DNA of 64,000 nucleotides from Paragonimus heterotremus (lineage: Eukaryota; Platyhelminthes; Trematoda; Plagiorchiida; Troglotrematidae): NCBI GenBank assembly GCA_013368495.1, contig LUCH01000142.1, positions 1 to 64,000 of the forward strand. Direction: 5' to 3'. Below are positions 21,901 to 33,600 of the stretch, in pieces. The notes under the pieces are model-generated. The model saw only the letters and a program-made list of their open reading frames with translations. It made no database searches and had not been told where the DNA came from. Each line of letters begins with the position of its first letter. Within the stretch, counting starts at the first letter, position 1. The position numbers and the translations under genes were made by a program.

Positions 21901-24099
21901 CTGGAAGTGATCATCAAGCGAGGAGTTATGTATATACTGAAGAACGCAGTATTATTAGTACTGTGATAAAACACAAAGTCGGAAGATAAACACAACCATT
22001 TACATCTGTTTACTTGCTCCGTAAATGTCCCTAGAAATGTGTGAAACTTTTCAGTATTTTCCTTATTCTCTAATGCCTTTTGTTTTGGTAAACGACATTC
22101 ATGATCTGAACGGGATTTTATGATCATCACGGATCACTTTCAAGATGTCCATTTCGTTGGCTGTTCAGAGGAAAATATTTTATTTTTTCTACCACAACTC
22201 TCAAGGAGTCTGTAAATGCAACTGTCTATGGACAAAATCACTGACTAAATAACCGTATTCTCAAATGAGACATGATGGAATAGTTCACGTCACCTGTATA
22301 GAAGCTGATTTTAAAAAATGGGTAACTAATATGAACAAATGATTCCATCCACGTTTAGTTTTACATATCTGGCCGTTTTCCAGTCTACACAATAACATAC
22401 TTCTACATTGATATGAGCATGAAAGTGCTTATCATGTCAATGGAAGTTATTTGAAATATTCGTGTATCATCGTAACTAGAAAAATCTGTTTGTTGTGTAA
22501 TTCGATTGGCATCCACGTTGTAGTGCGTGATAACAAAAACTCGAAGTTTCCTTACCGTTAGCCGTCTGCTCAGTTACATTTGTTTGAATGACGCACATTG
22601 CACTCCTTCTGCGTGACGTAGACTGTGCAAATGTGACGGGCAGGGGGCGGTGGACCTTCACACATAACAACTGGCTCACATCTGGACCACCAGTATTAAA
22701 GTTTATCATATAATGTTCGTCTGATTCATGATGGTTATATCATTTGCAAAGTACTCGACTTGAATTTAGCAGACAAAGTTGGACAAAAAACCTGATAGCA
22801 ACATAGCAAAATGTGTGGTCGATACGTTTTCTGCCGACCGTGATTTAGAAGTTCGTGCACATACGGTCCAGAATGTGGAGATAGTATTCAGTGAAGTGCT
22901 GCTCAGAATTGATGCTGTCACAATATTGATAAAGGAAATATTGCTGACAAGCATCATAACATGTCATCAGACTGCTACTGTCTACTAGAGTAGCCAACCA
23001 GACTTCATTGTACATCGTAAGGCGGTTGTTTTGAACTGTTGAACTCTGACATCATTTAAGTCAAGAATTGTTGCGTCTCTACTCTTTCGAATGTAACCGC
23101 CCCATTTATTGGGTTGTTGTGGAGAATAGCTTCGATTTCTAGATTTCTTCTGTACAGTTCACCATTTATGAACTGCATTATACCTGCTGGTCTTCGGTCG
23201 CCTAGATTTATTTCTATCTTATTGACCTTCTGACTTAAGGTTTGATCGTAGGCATACGTACGGTAACACAAATAACCGGTTTGCAAAAATGCATGGATTG
23301 CTGCTCATGATACTCAGCATTGCGAGTGCATTTCGCAAAACATAATTGTGACAACGCATGAATAGCTGGAAACAATTTATTGTTTGTCGCATGCGACCAG
23401 TTTTCAAAGTATGCTTCGAAATTGAGAGTTTGTTTCTATTCTGTAACAACATCCCGTTCCGTAGTGCAGTGAAATGCCAGAGCAGGTTGCTCCTGATTTA
23501 TTTCTCGGCGTGAAATTTGAAACATTGGGTCCATATCAGCCAACTGAATAGAATAGCCAAACGGTACATATCATGGTCTGAATTCACATTGCACACTAGC
23601 GTCAATCGTAAACGTGTGATTGACGTGAAGATAAAACCGGTATGTGCTTGCCACCATATAACCGGTAAAATCGGGTTGTATTTTGATAAGATCGAGTAAG
23701 CGATAACAAGACTAATATGAAAATATTTTGCCTTCAGTAGAGAAAACAACAGTGCTACTACCATTGGCAAATATCACATTCTGATATAGTCCACTGCGAC
23801 CAGAAAAAAAGCAACCAGCTTGTGCGATCAGTTTTTAAAAGAAGGACATATTAAAAAACGATTATGTTCAGTGCTCTTTGCTTTCGACGGACTAGCTAAA
23901 AAAGTAAAATTACACATTTTTTTTTCACTCTATATCTACATAAAAATAGCAGTCAATTCAAGAGTTTCTCTCTCAGCGCCGAAACTGAATCTCGCGGTCA
24001 GGCTGGATTGAAAATCCCACTGAATTCCGGGACAAAGCATGGTTTGCTATACTGCATCCCAATGAACAGTCACTTATGAGCTGTCAAACTCAGCACACT
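18904..24099. other. Unassigned DNA with weak exon candidates
   Basis: No confident gene. The plus frame at 22770-22988 follows an acceptor-like TTGAATTTAG. It reads as a charged, helical peptide (DTFSADRDLEVRAHTVQNVE), so it could be a terminal exon. The minus frames at 23056-23286 (INLGDRRPAGIMQFINGELY) and 19525-19812 are also protein-like, but lack decisive splice sites or known motifs. All are within chance length. Confidence 0.35.
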
Positions 24100-25560
24100 G
24101 GTTGAGACCTGCTCACCTAAATCAGAAAAGACGTTACATATTTAATATGTCTGCGTACGCTCCAACGGATAGCTGCTCGGTTGTTACCAAAGATGCACTC
24201 TACGTCGTCCTCAATCTTCTGAAGCAGACTACACATTCTGATATCATCATACCAGGGAAGTCGCGGCACCTATAAAAACTGACTGTGAAAGGGTATCTTC
24301 TGAATCAGCTGTGCTGCTGCGACAAAACTAGATTTCTGTCATGTCGATAAACCTCATAACCAAGTGTCGCTCGCTACCAACTGGCTCTGAATATGATGAC
24401 GACCGTGGAGAACTTAAACACGAGCCGACTGAAACTTGTACAAATGCTTTGAGCACCATTTGATGGAACAGTAGAAATAAATTACACAAACTTTCTTACA
24501 TGAGAACAACAAAAAATCCTTCTGCATGATCCGTGGTTGTATTGGTCGTCCAGCAAGTGTAATTGAGACCATACGTGAAAAAGAAGGTTCACTTATCACC
24601 AGCCAGTCGCACGGACTTGACAAGTGGGGTAAACATTTTGAGTAACAATTCCGCCGGCCCCAACCAGGACATGTAGACGATGGGACACGTGTGGTCAGTT
24701 GCTGCGTTTCTGACAGCTCTTCACCGGAAGCAGGAGTCGACCTGAAACTTAAGTGATAAAGTTTAACAAGGCTCTCGGACCAGGTCTCTTTTCTTCTTTT
24801 ATCTTCAACGATGATGGTGAGAATTTGCTGCCAGAACTGATGAAGCTCCTTCGGACAGTTTGAGGAACTGAAGAGATGGTACTTCATGAATGACACTTAT
24901 CAGCAGTTACTCACGCCCACAATAAAGAGACTAAAAGTATATAGTAAAATCGCATGATCATTAGTCTATTGTTCCGTGTCAAAGTTAATCGCTGGTGTTC
25001 TATTACGTTGACTAACTGTGCTTGGAGGAAGCCAGATACGTGAAGAACATGCAGGGATTCCTGTTCGGCCGTGGATGTGTCGAACACATATCTTTCGGTG
25101 GACTTTGGAAAATCGATACCGATATAAAAAGCCGAAGGCCGTGGTGTTTTTAGATATATGGTCTGCTTTCGATTAAGTTGCTCCGGATCTATCTTCTTCG
25201 TAAGGGAGTACCAGGGAAATAAGTGAATCTGTTGATATCGCTGTATGCTCACTCAACAAACAGAGTGATAACATGTGGACAACTTTCCCAGGCGTTAACC
25301 ATTTCCAGTGGTTTTCGTCAAGGTGTCTGATCTCGTTTTGTTTGTTGATTCTTTTGTCATGGATGACGTTCTGAAATGTACACTTGAGGAGACCAGTCAG
25401 CTTGTTGTTGAGCTTTTAGATGCTCCGGAAGAATGGTTCTTATTAACACGAGTTTTATCTTTTGGAATGGATTACACTAATTTTTGCACGTGAGTCCTTT
25501 AGAAATATGCAATTGGATGCTGAATCTCGGACGAATTAACGACGAATAGAGGAACAAGTG
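24100..25560 (+). pseudogene. Decayed RTE-type non-LTR retrotransposon
   Basis: The plus strand carries pieces of an endonuclease/reverse transcriptase polyprotein in several frames. The apurinic-type endonuclease is visible as SAYAPTDSCSVVTKDALY near 24150, with the HSDIIIPGKS block after it. The linker at about 24540-24650 reads ETIREKEGSLITSQSH then GLDKWGKHFE. The RT has IREEHAGIPV near 25048, the palm motif A as KPKAVVFLDIWSAFD near 25130-25174, SGFRQG at 25309-25326, then FVMDDVLKCTLEE. The catalytic YxDD is eroded to GMDYTNF near 25465. The domain order matches RTE elements of flatworms and the copy at 44.9 kb. Homology stops where the Gypsy gag fragment begins. Stops and frameshifts make it dead. 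Confidence 0.75.
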
Positions 25561-25574
25561 TCAGGCACAGTTTC

Positions 25575-26415
25575 AGGCATTATTGGCTGGCATCATAGTA
25601 TCCCGTTGAATCTTTGATTGGAAATAACAAAGTGGATTACACATGGGAGCATCTAGGTTAAAGTTGAAATGATACCAGGAGAAATTGTGGTTGCGACTAC
25701 CAGATCGATGAGCTGAGATATTGGGAGATATCGGTGTTCGAATGCAGTCTAAATTACTGGCATGGTCAGTTGCAGTACTGGTACAGGGCAGCTGTCGATC
25801 ATGTTTGAGACTCCTTGGCCGTTTTGAAAGTTGTAACTTCCCCAAGTTATTTATGAACATTTCAATTTGCTGTCGCACAATTCGTGTCACAGTGTCTCGC
25901 GGATGTGAAGCTAAAGCGGAAATATGCAAAGTTTATGGATACCCATGGCGTTATCCGTTAGCCTGGCTAGTTCATACAATCGCATGTGCCCTCTGGATGC
26001 CAAAGTGCTACGGACGAAGTTAGGTAGTCTTTGTAGGAAGTGCTGTCGGAATGATGCTTCATCAACTACCTATTGTCCATTATCTGTTGTAGCCTCCGTA
26101 GCAGTTGAGATGGTTTGCGGTCACCGAGCTCTTCGCCACTGATCAGGGCGTAAAATCATTCTTGTTCTGATATTGTTGTACATTTAACCAGTTCATATTT
26201 AAAAAGTTCACATGGTTCTGTCGAGTGTGGAGAGATAACCATATCACGTGCTTTATGTACTATGTCGCTTGGCAGTAGAGATGTAATGTGAGAAAACGTG
26301 GTTGAGGAATGAATAATACCTCTGGTTTAAAATTGCATCTGTGGTAAATCAAGCCATATCGCTGCGTCATTTTTCGAAAATGTTGGGAGATGGATACCAC
26401 TACGATCCACAGAAA
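25575..26415 (-). pseudogene. Gypsy-type LTR retrotransposon gag fragment
   Basis: Read on the minus strand from 26415 down, frames give a typical Gypsy (Metaviridae-type) gag of flatworm or insect kind: LPTFSKNDAAIWLDL, then SLLPSDIVHKARDMVIS, ELVKCTTISEQE, ISGEELGDRKPSQLLRRLQQ, and ASFRQHFLQRLPNFVRSTLA. An arginine-rich segment near 25800 (KLQLSKRPRSLK) and a degraded zinc-knuckle-like WYHFNFNLDAPMCNPLCY near 25640 follow. Gag packages element RNA into particles. There are frameshifts and at least two stops. No protease, RT, integrase or LTR is recognised nearby, because the downstream side is occupied by the opposite-strand RTE copy. It is a relic. Confidence 0.7.
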
Positions 26416-26496
26416 TATTGCATAGCACGTTACTGTTACCCATTCTGAGAAACAATCACACGGATGCAAAAAAACGATAACTATGAACATTGTGTA

Positions 26497-26521
26497 ATAT
26501 ATATATATATATATATATATA
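26497..26521. repeat. (AT)n microsatellite
   Basis: An uninterrupted AT dinucleotide run of about 12 units. It lies at the 3' side of the minus-strand PLE, between it and the Gypsy gag fragment. Confidence 0.95.
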
Positions 26522-26529
26522 GTATTTGA

Positions 26530-28730
26530 AAGAGGGTGACACAGTGAGTAGTGAACGATTTATTGTAAAGTTTCAAATCCACACTGGGATCCGTCATCAA
26601 ACAAATGAATGTGTTGAAATGTGATCGCTCTGCCGTTCACCGTGTTCACCTGTCGGTCTGTCTTCGCTTGGTTTTCATTTTAGTGTCAACGATCCTGACT
26701 TAGTGGCTGTCTATATCTATGTGCCGATTTAACGAATTTTACGAATAGAGGACCTATAGCACAAGACGTTCCCTTTTCTATTTTGCCAGTGCGACCAGTT
26801 TAGCATGATCTATGTCGACCATTTGACATGTATCCGCGCAGTGAAGCCACAGTTGTGACCCAGGGTTGGCTCATCACATCGGTAATTTGTGTTCGTGCAG
26901 GCGTGTGCGAAACTGTTAGCCTGTCTCTCCCACGTACTGTTGGTCACACCCCAGGCATGGAATCGCGTAGACAACGCCGGACTATTCATGTGGTTCCACA
27001 CGATCCGTTCACTAAGGCTGAACGGAGTGTTGAGTTTGGCTTGTGTGATATGTGGATGCCCAGTGGTTGGGGCATCCTTTGTGCTGCTTCAGATGTGCCG
27101 TGAAGATATGGCACTGTCATTCGTGTGTTGGGTTCCGTACGTTCAGTTATTGTGAAACCCTTGACAGATGCTTTTATGACATAATGTTCGCACGCAGCTT
27201 TTAAGTTGACAGGCTGGATGGTTGCTGTCGAACCTGAGAATGACATCAGTTGTTGTCAGTTCACGGTAGACAACAATTTCAAGCTTGTCATTAGGTCCTC
27301 TTATGACCGATACATCGAGGAACTCCACGCGTGAATATTTTCCTCTTCGCGTGTGAAGGATATTCCATCTATTATGTTATTCAAAAAGTTGTGGAATTGA
27401 TCAAGCTGAGTACGAGGTAAAACAACAAGTGTCATCCACATATCGAATCCGCACTTGAGGTTTTAATGTCTGAAAGGCTTCACATTCGGAGTGCTTCATT
27501 ACAGCGTCTGCAAGTAATCCTGATATAGGTAAGCCCATTGGTCTGCCTCTCTTCTGCAGATAGATTAGACCGTCAAACCGTAGATAAGTCTACATGCAAA
27601 GCTTCACAAACTGAATCAATTTTTTGGAGAAAGATTCGTCCTATTGCGGAAGCTATCATCCTCATTTATCAGGAGCTTCAAACTTTTTATTGCAAGTTTC
27701 TTCGGTATGTCAGCGAAGAGCGACTTAACATCGAAGGAAACCAGTGCATCGTCTTCTTCCAAATCCCGGACCTTGATCTCTCTCAAGAAGTCAGTCAGGC
27801 TGTTTACGTCATGAATGTCGCGAAATAAACACGGTCGAGGAATACGGAAGAGGAACTTCGTCAACTGGTATTCCGGGGTTCTCCAGAATGTAACGATTGA
27901 CCTCAACGGTACTTGATCCATGTGGACCTCAGGTAGCCCGTACAGTCGTGCCACTGGTCCCTCGGTAAGTCTGTGTTGTCTAGCTTATTCTTCTGTCAGC
28001 GACTTCGTTTTCTCAAGAGATGCTACGGTTTTAATGATTCGAGCGTTTAGACTATTCTCTTGTGACATGCTCATATGTTTCACATTCTTTTAAAAATTCT
28101 TTCACTTTGTCCTCATAATCCTACCTGTTCACTATGGTTAGGCGTTGACTTTGTCAATGATCGTTCTTACTACGTTTTCTCAGCGCTTCATTTTCAGTCG
28201 TTAAACGAGTTGTAGACTTTCGACTGGTCAACTGTTGACTTACGTTTGACTTGAAAGACCGCTGCATTTGCTCATTCAGATCGCTGTGTTTCAGCCCTGA
28301 CTGAAAAGATGCAATGAATTCTGTTGTGAATTCGTCAGCATAATTGAATTCTAGACAACTTAGCAAAGCATCCGTTACATCGAATGTAAAATGATGGTCT
28401 GTTAAGTTTTGTTTCTTGGGCTGATTGAGGCACTGGAGTTTTTTATTTAATCGATATTTTGTTTTGTTCTGCTAGAGTCTGTTGAAAGTTTTATGAGTTC
28501 TTCAGTCTTTTTGAGCCATTCGGAATCCAGTAATTCGGTAGCTGCTTGTTTGGATTTTTCACACTCGCTTCCGTATCGTATCAGACGGCGATGCACATCG
28601 TTAATAATTTTACGGTGCATTTGTTTCTTGTAACTCTTGGTGATAATCCTATCCCGTTCTGATTGAGTCAGCGGCTTACATGTAACGCTCTTGGGAATAC
28701 ATTATGACGAATGCAGTTATGTAGGAAGAA
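26530..28730 (-). pseudogene. Near full-length PLE, second lineage
   Basis: A minus-strand Penelope-like element of about 2.2 kb with the domains in order. The N-terminal helical region lies at about 28680-28150 (KLIRYGSECEKSK-like and SCLEFNYADEFTTEF segments). The RT fingers and palm follow in an open 112-codon frame at 27616-27954, with ARLYGLPEVHMDQVPLR and motif A as ALVSFDVKSLFADIP. Motif C is readable as RYVDDT at about 27433-27450 in another frame. The EFLDVSV segment lies in 27143-27328, and the GIY-YIG endonuclease at about 26885-26980 (GVVYAIPCLGCDQQYVGETG, then RTRLHEH). Frameshifts and stops split it throughout. Its sequence differs clearly from the PLE copies at 5.7 and 13 kb, so it is a separate lineage. 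Exact ends are uncertain. Confidence 0.8.
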
Positions 28731-29264
28731 TAGTTGCTCACTGACGGAACCTTCACGGTTGGAATATGTACATATATATAGCTATGTAAATAGACAGATA
28801 GTGTTCGAAGAGAAGATGTAGGGCTCACCAGTCTAAGTATTAGGTAGCAAAAGTGTCACTTCGGGCTCAACAGTTTAGATGCTGGTTTGCTAATTACAAT
28901 ACTTTGAAAGTAGAACCGACGGGCGATCCTGTTTTCTTGTCAGCCTCGGCGAAGCACCTGTCGCTGGCTAACCACCGATATAGGGTTGGTTATGTGTGTT
29001 GGTGTTTGCTTTCCTGCGTGTGTGTGCATGTGCGTATTCGTGTGCGTCACACTGGCTATGTTGTTGCTGGCAGATTGTAAGTTGGTCGAAGCTACGGCGG
29101 TGCCTGACCGTGAGGGCAGCTCAGCAGCGGATATGTAGATTTGAAACACTAGGCTCATTTTAATATCCTACGTTTGGGCTATTTGTACTGGTTAGTTGCA
29201 CTTGTTCATCATGCTGTGGATGTCTATGAACTTTTCTATATAATCGTGTACGCAGTCTGTCTGA
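28731..29264. other. GT-rich stretch between two PLE relics
   Basis: This contains a TG-rich tract near 28995-29050 that resembles the GT-rich untranslated part of the intact PLE, but shares no longer similarity that I can see. It may be a remnant of a PLE terminal repeat. The short frames on both strands are low-complexity artefacts. Confidence 0.35.
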
Positions 29265-29600
29265 CTATTCTGTCTCCCATGTAGTCTATCATTTCATTTG
29301 CAGTTGCGGTGACGTTTACATAGACAGAACAGATCGACGGCTATCTCAATGAGTGGCAGAACACGTCCCAAACTAGTTAAAACATCCCATGGTACAACAA
29401 TCTGAAACCGGCAAATTCGGTGCTCAAAGCCACGCATCATCGATTACCAGATACCTCATGATAACAGATCACTAGGTTGACCTAAATAAATCATTCAAAA
29501 TAGTGTTAGGTCAACAGAACCCGAAACTACTGGCCTTTAGCAAAGCCATGTTGATCAGGGCTTACCAGCCGACACTGTGTGCACACAGTCGTTGAAGCAA
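29265..29600 (+). pseudogene. PLE endonuclease fragment (copy 4)
   Basis: A plus-strand relic of the endonuclease end only. HVVYHFICSCGDVYIDRTDR near 29280-29340 matches the YIIYEFSCECRATYIGRTER block of the intact copy. AEHVPN, SSITRYL and VDLNKSFKI follow, in the same order as NEHIPV, SSIARHL and LNLEKAFRI. The reverse transcriptase is absent. At least three stops interrupt it. It belongs to the same broad lineage as the copies at 5.7 and 13 kb but is much older. Confidence 0.65.
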
Positions 29601-29879
29601 CCTATGGGACTGCCGAAGTGAAGATGACATAATACGTGGTGTGACTGTATAAGAGTTCATACCTTTTCTATCTCTACTTATGTGTTTTACATAACCTGCA
29701 TGTTTTACGTTTGCGACTGATGAGAGTAAATGAAATATTAACGGATCGCGACATACGTCCTCTTTCTGCGCTGATAGAGCATGTGTAAACGTTGCATTCT
29801 GGTCATATGCCATAGGAAGCCGGTCTGGACAGATGACTTTGACCACACTACAATGTGATGCCACATGCTTTGTCCTATC

Positions 29880-30400
29880 GCTAGGTTGACCGACCTGGGG
29901 TATACGGACTAGATTTCCTTCCTTTACTCCTGTGTTAAAGACATGCAGGACGTGATGATCAGGGTGGATAGCCGGGCTGGTTCATGTGGAGTGATGTTCA
30001 CACCTTCAAAGTGCAAATCTCCTTTTCAAGACTGAGGAACTCCCACCCCTACATTACTGCAGGCAATCCACTTGAGACTGTAGAGGTCTTCACATAATCG
30101 GATAACTTTAGCTCGTCAGTCTGCAATATTACTGGTGAGATATTCGCTACGCGTATTCCGGAACACTTTGGGTACGTGATCAACTGGTGAGCTAATCGTA
30201 ATGCGCAGCCTGTGATGGTTAAGTCGCGTACCCCCCATGCCTGGTGGACGTTTAGTGTACATGGTATTAGACACAACCAATAGTTGAGTAAATCCGCGTG
30301 GTGGTCAAGCTACAACGTCGTTACGGAATGTGGAGACCCTGACTGTTACACCGCACAAAGTGAGTAGTTGTTGCCTGAGCGGCTAGGGTTCTCGAGATCT
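29880..30400 (+). pseudogene. RTE-type reverse transcriptase fragment
   Basis: A decayed plus-strand piece of the RT palm and thumb. LTDLGYTD near 29885 stands for the catalytic YADD region. QDVMIRVDSRAGSCGVMFTP and SKCKSPFQD near 29945-30030 match the conserved block that ends in SKCKVLLQD in RTE elements. AGNPLETVEVF follows near 30058-30090. Downstream frames agree only loosely with the family, so the 3' limit is uncertain. Confidence 0.5.
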
Positions 30401-30645
30401 CGAAAATCGCCAAATAAAAACGCTCTCCGAGATGATAATGTGCCGTTCACCATCTTTAGTTCTTCCGATCAGCCTTCTTTTATTGAGTTTCCGTTTTTTT
30501 AGTAACGTTCCTCGTAGGGTATTCCACGTTAATGTTAGGGTGGGCGGCGGTAACAACTACATTACATTCTGATCAAGTTCAAAGCCATTGTGATGGTGAT
30601 GGTAATGATCACAGAGTCGCGTCTTAAAAAGCAATATCTGATCAG

Positions 30646-30672
30646 ATATATATATATATGTATATATATATA
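30646..30672. repeat. (TA)n microsatellite
   Basis: An AT/TA run interrupted by a single G, which makes it a near-perfect palindrome. It lies downstream of the RTE fragment. Confidence 0.9.
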
Positions 30673-33600
30673 CATCTCACCCTGAATAAGTAAGGATAAA
30701 TGTTTAACCTTTCCGTTGGTTTCCACACAAGTCGAACAACTATTTAATGTGATTCACCTAATGATAATTTCGTGTAAGTTTAGGATGCTACATGTAAGTG
30801 CGTTCAGATTCAAGTCAGAATCTGTACATTCACTTGGAGATGCATCCTAATTTGGCGTACGATAAACGTACAATCTACTGCAATATTTGTGCATATTGAA
30901 CTTCTTTACAGTCTTTGTGGGTGATATACTCCGTAAAACAAACGGAAAACTTTTGCCGACCACGTTTCTTTACGCAACGATAATGCGGTGGCAACGTCAC
31001 ACAAAACTATATGTTACGATGTCTGGAGTGATGGGTTAACACCAGCTTTTTCACATTTTGGGAAGAAAACACCTTAAAATTCGGGTTTGACAGTATCGTT
31101 CCTTATCGAAATTCGACCATACCAACCTTTTCATTGAGGTTCAACTAACCTGCGTTTATTCATGAACAGCAGGTATAAACGTAATACAGTGACCTCACAA
31201 TTTTACTGTGAAGATCATGTTACTTTGCCAGAGATACATACACTGCTAGTGGACATACAAGAAGCAAATTGGTTCACTTGCCTTAGATCGTAAGAACCAA
31301 TATATGATGTGACCTAAGTCGGTGTCCTAACGTCATTGTCGCAGCAACCAGCAGGTAACCAGTGTGTTTGTGTTTAACATGCTAGCAAGTTTCACTTGGT
31401 GGAAGTTATAGTTGACTCGACAGCGTGATTGACAACACCTCGCTGACTCATTACAGTTCGTCTGTTTACATCCATTCTATTTATGCCTTACTGAGTATTT
31501 GGGGATTTATTCCCTTGTATTTTTCTATAGGATGAAATCTTGTTGGTACCGTTATTGTTGAGTACGCCATATCCTGTCACATTGACGGTGTACTCTCTAT
31601 TGCCTTATGTAGTACGTTTGATATCATGAGCAGGATATTCCCCGTCGTATATATTGTTGTATATACTGTTAGAAAGATCTCGTTCCATGAGTTGTTCTTT
31701 GAATATGGTATAGTACAGGAGGCTTTTTCTCTGTTTGCCTTTAACATCCCTCAATTAAAATGATTGTCTTTGACTGCCAGCTAATACAGTAAATCTGTAG
31801 ACTGGAGCTATTTAGATAAAAACGATTATTTTTGGATGCCTTCCATTTCAAGATTTCTGGAGTATTTCCCGTGTGAAACCACGGTTGAGCTTCGAATTAG
31901 ACGCCAACATTTGTTTCTTGTTGCAAGTTATATTAAACGTAGTAGCTGAAGAAGCACATGAGTTAGTCTACTCACTACTGCATCGTCTCTGAATTTTGGC
32001 TCTTCTGTAGGTCATAACAACTTGACAATATCAAACGGTGATAAGATAAACTTTTATCAATAAAATAAGCATCAATTTTGCCAGACCCCGGGCCATAGTT
32101 ATTTTATGAAAATCAATTTATTCCGCTGAAATATTACTCGCCTAATCTCGAACACGCATAAAGGTGTGTCCAGCTAACACAAGACAATTGTTAACGTTTT
32201 CCAGCAAACGTTTCTTTCGAACACGAGAATAATTCTGCCACGGATTTAATTCGCTTGTCCTATCAGTATACTGTAATGACGTTTCAGTCAACTAGTAAAC
32301 GTGGACTGGTGGGAAGCACTAGTTACATTTGTTTATCCTAGTTCGTCATAGTTATCAATTCGTAGATGCGAGCACACACAAGGTGATTGTGTATCCTAAT
32401 CGATAGTGATCTTGTCTGGCCAAACCAAATAAGTCATATTTCGACCTCTGTATTTTGATACAATCATCCTGCAAGCATCAAAAACATTTTGCAAATACAC
32501 TATGTCTGGTAGTCATTTGCTATTTTATGTTGGATTTCCTAATAACGTAACTTTATCCGTATCTCCAGTGCACGAAAATGCTAATGCTCACAGTTGCTGA
32601 AAATGAACCACACAATGAAAAAAATTAACTGTCACCGTTATTGGACCGATGAAGAGCTTCTCTGTTCATTGATGGATTCCTGTCCAAAAGTGTCCGAAAC
32701 TAAGATAGATCGTTCTACACCTTCATTTTCCATTCACGTTCTGAAATAATGTGGGACATTCCACACAACTTCAAATGTTGACTGTTAAATAAGTGCCGTT
32801 CTCAGAAGACCAGTTGTGCCTAATAAAATAGCTGGTTTTAGGACTGATAACGTTGTGGTAGGTTGCAGCGTACTCCTGTGAGTTCTGAACTATATCCGCA
32901 AAGCCTTTCCGAATAATAACGGCCCTTTGTTCTGCCTCATTGCATTTCGAAATTATTGCCATACGTAAAGTACTCGATAGTATAAAATTATTCTTCACAA
33001 TGGGCAAATTCACATATTCAGGTTCCTGTTTAAATTGTTGAGGAGCTTTTGGCAAACACACTCTTATAAATCCTCTTCATTTTGCGTTTTGTAACGTTGC
33101 GACAGAATCACCTAGTTACAAAATGTTTGACACTGATGCGTTTCTTTTTGAGGTACACAACCCCTCAACCGCACGTACTGAAGGAACAGTAATCTGATTT
33201 GCCCCAGATAGAGGTAGACTGTTGAACATTATTTTTCGCTACTAGATAATATCCTTCTTGATTACATGATAGCACGTAGAACGCAAACATTCTTTCTGTG
33301 GGATTAACTAATAAACTATTACCACGCGGTTATTAGAGAAAGACAATATGTCCTGATACATTTGCACGTATTTTAGTAGTTCCAAACCTTAAAAATAAAC
33401 ACGTGGTGTGATGAAAATACCGTTCATTAGTGTACAGGGAACGTAGTAGGCTGACTTTTGCATCAGAACTTGCAATACAAAACATGGTCTTGCAAGTGAA
33501 AAGATTTGTGAGAAACATCATAGCAAACCAATGAACCAGACTACTTGACTAAAGATGTAACCAAGAACTGGGTATATATATCTAACGACACATGTAATGT

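Noticed and set aside
24414..24896. A 160-codon minus-strand open frame
   Set aside because: It is antisense to the RTE endonuclease and linker on the plus strand, which carries recognisable motifs; the minus frame has none.
24911..25252. A 113-codon minus-strand frame considered as Gypsy protease or RT
   Set aside because: The plus strand of the same bases gives the RTE block AVVFLDIWSAFD and neighbours; the minus frame matches nothing.
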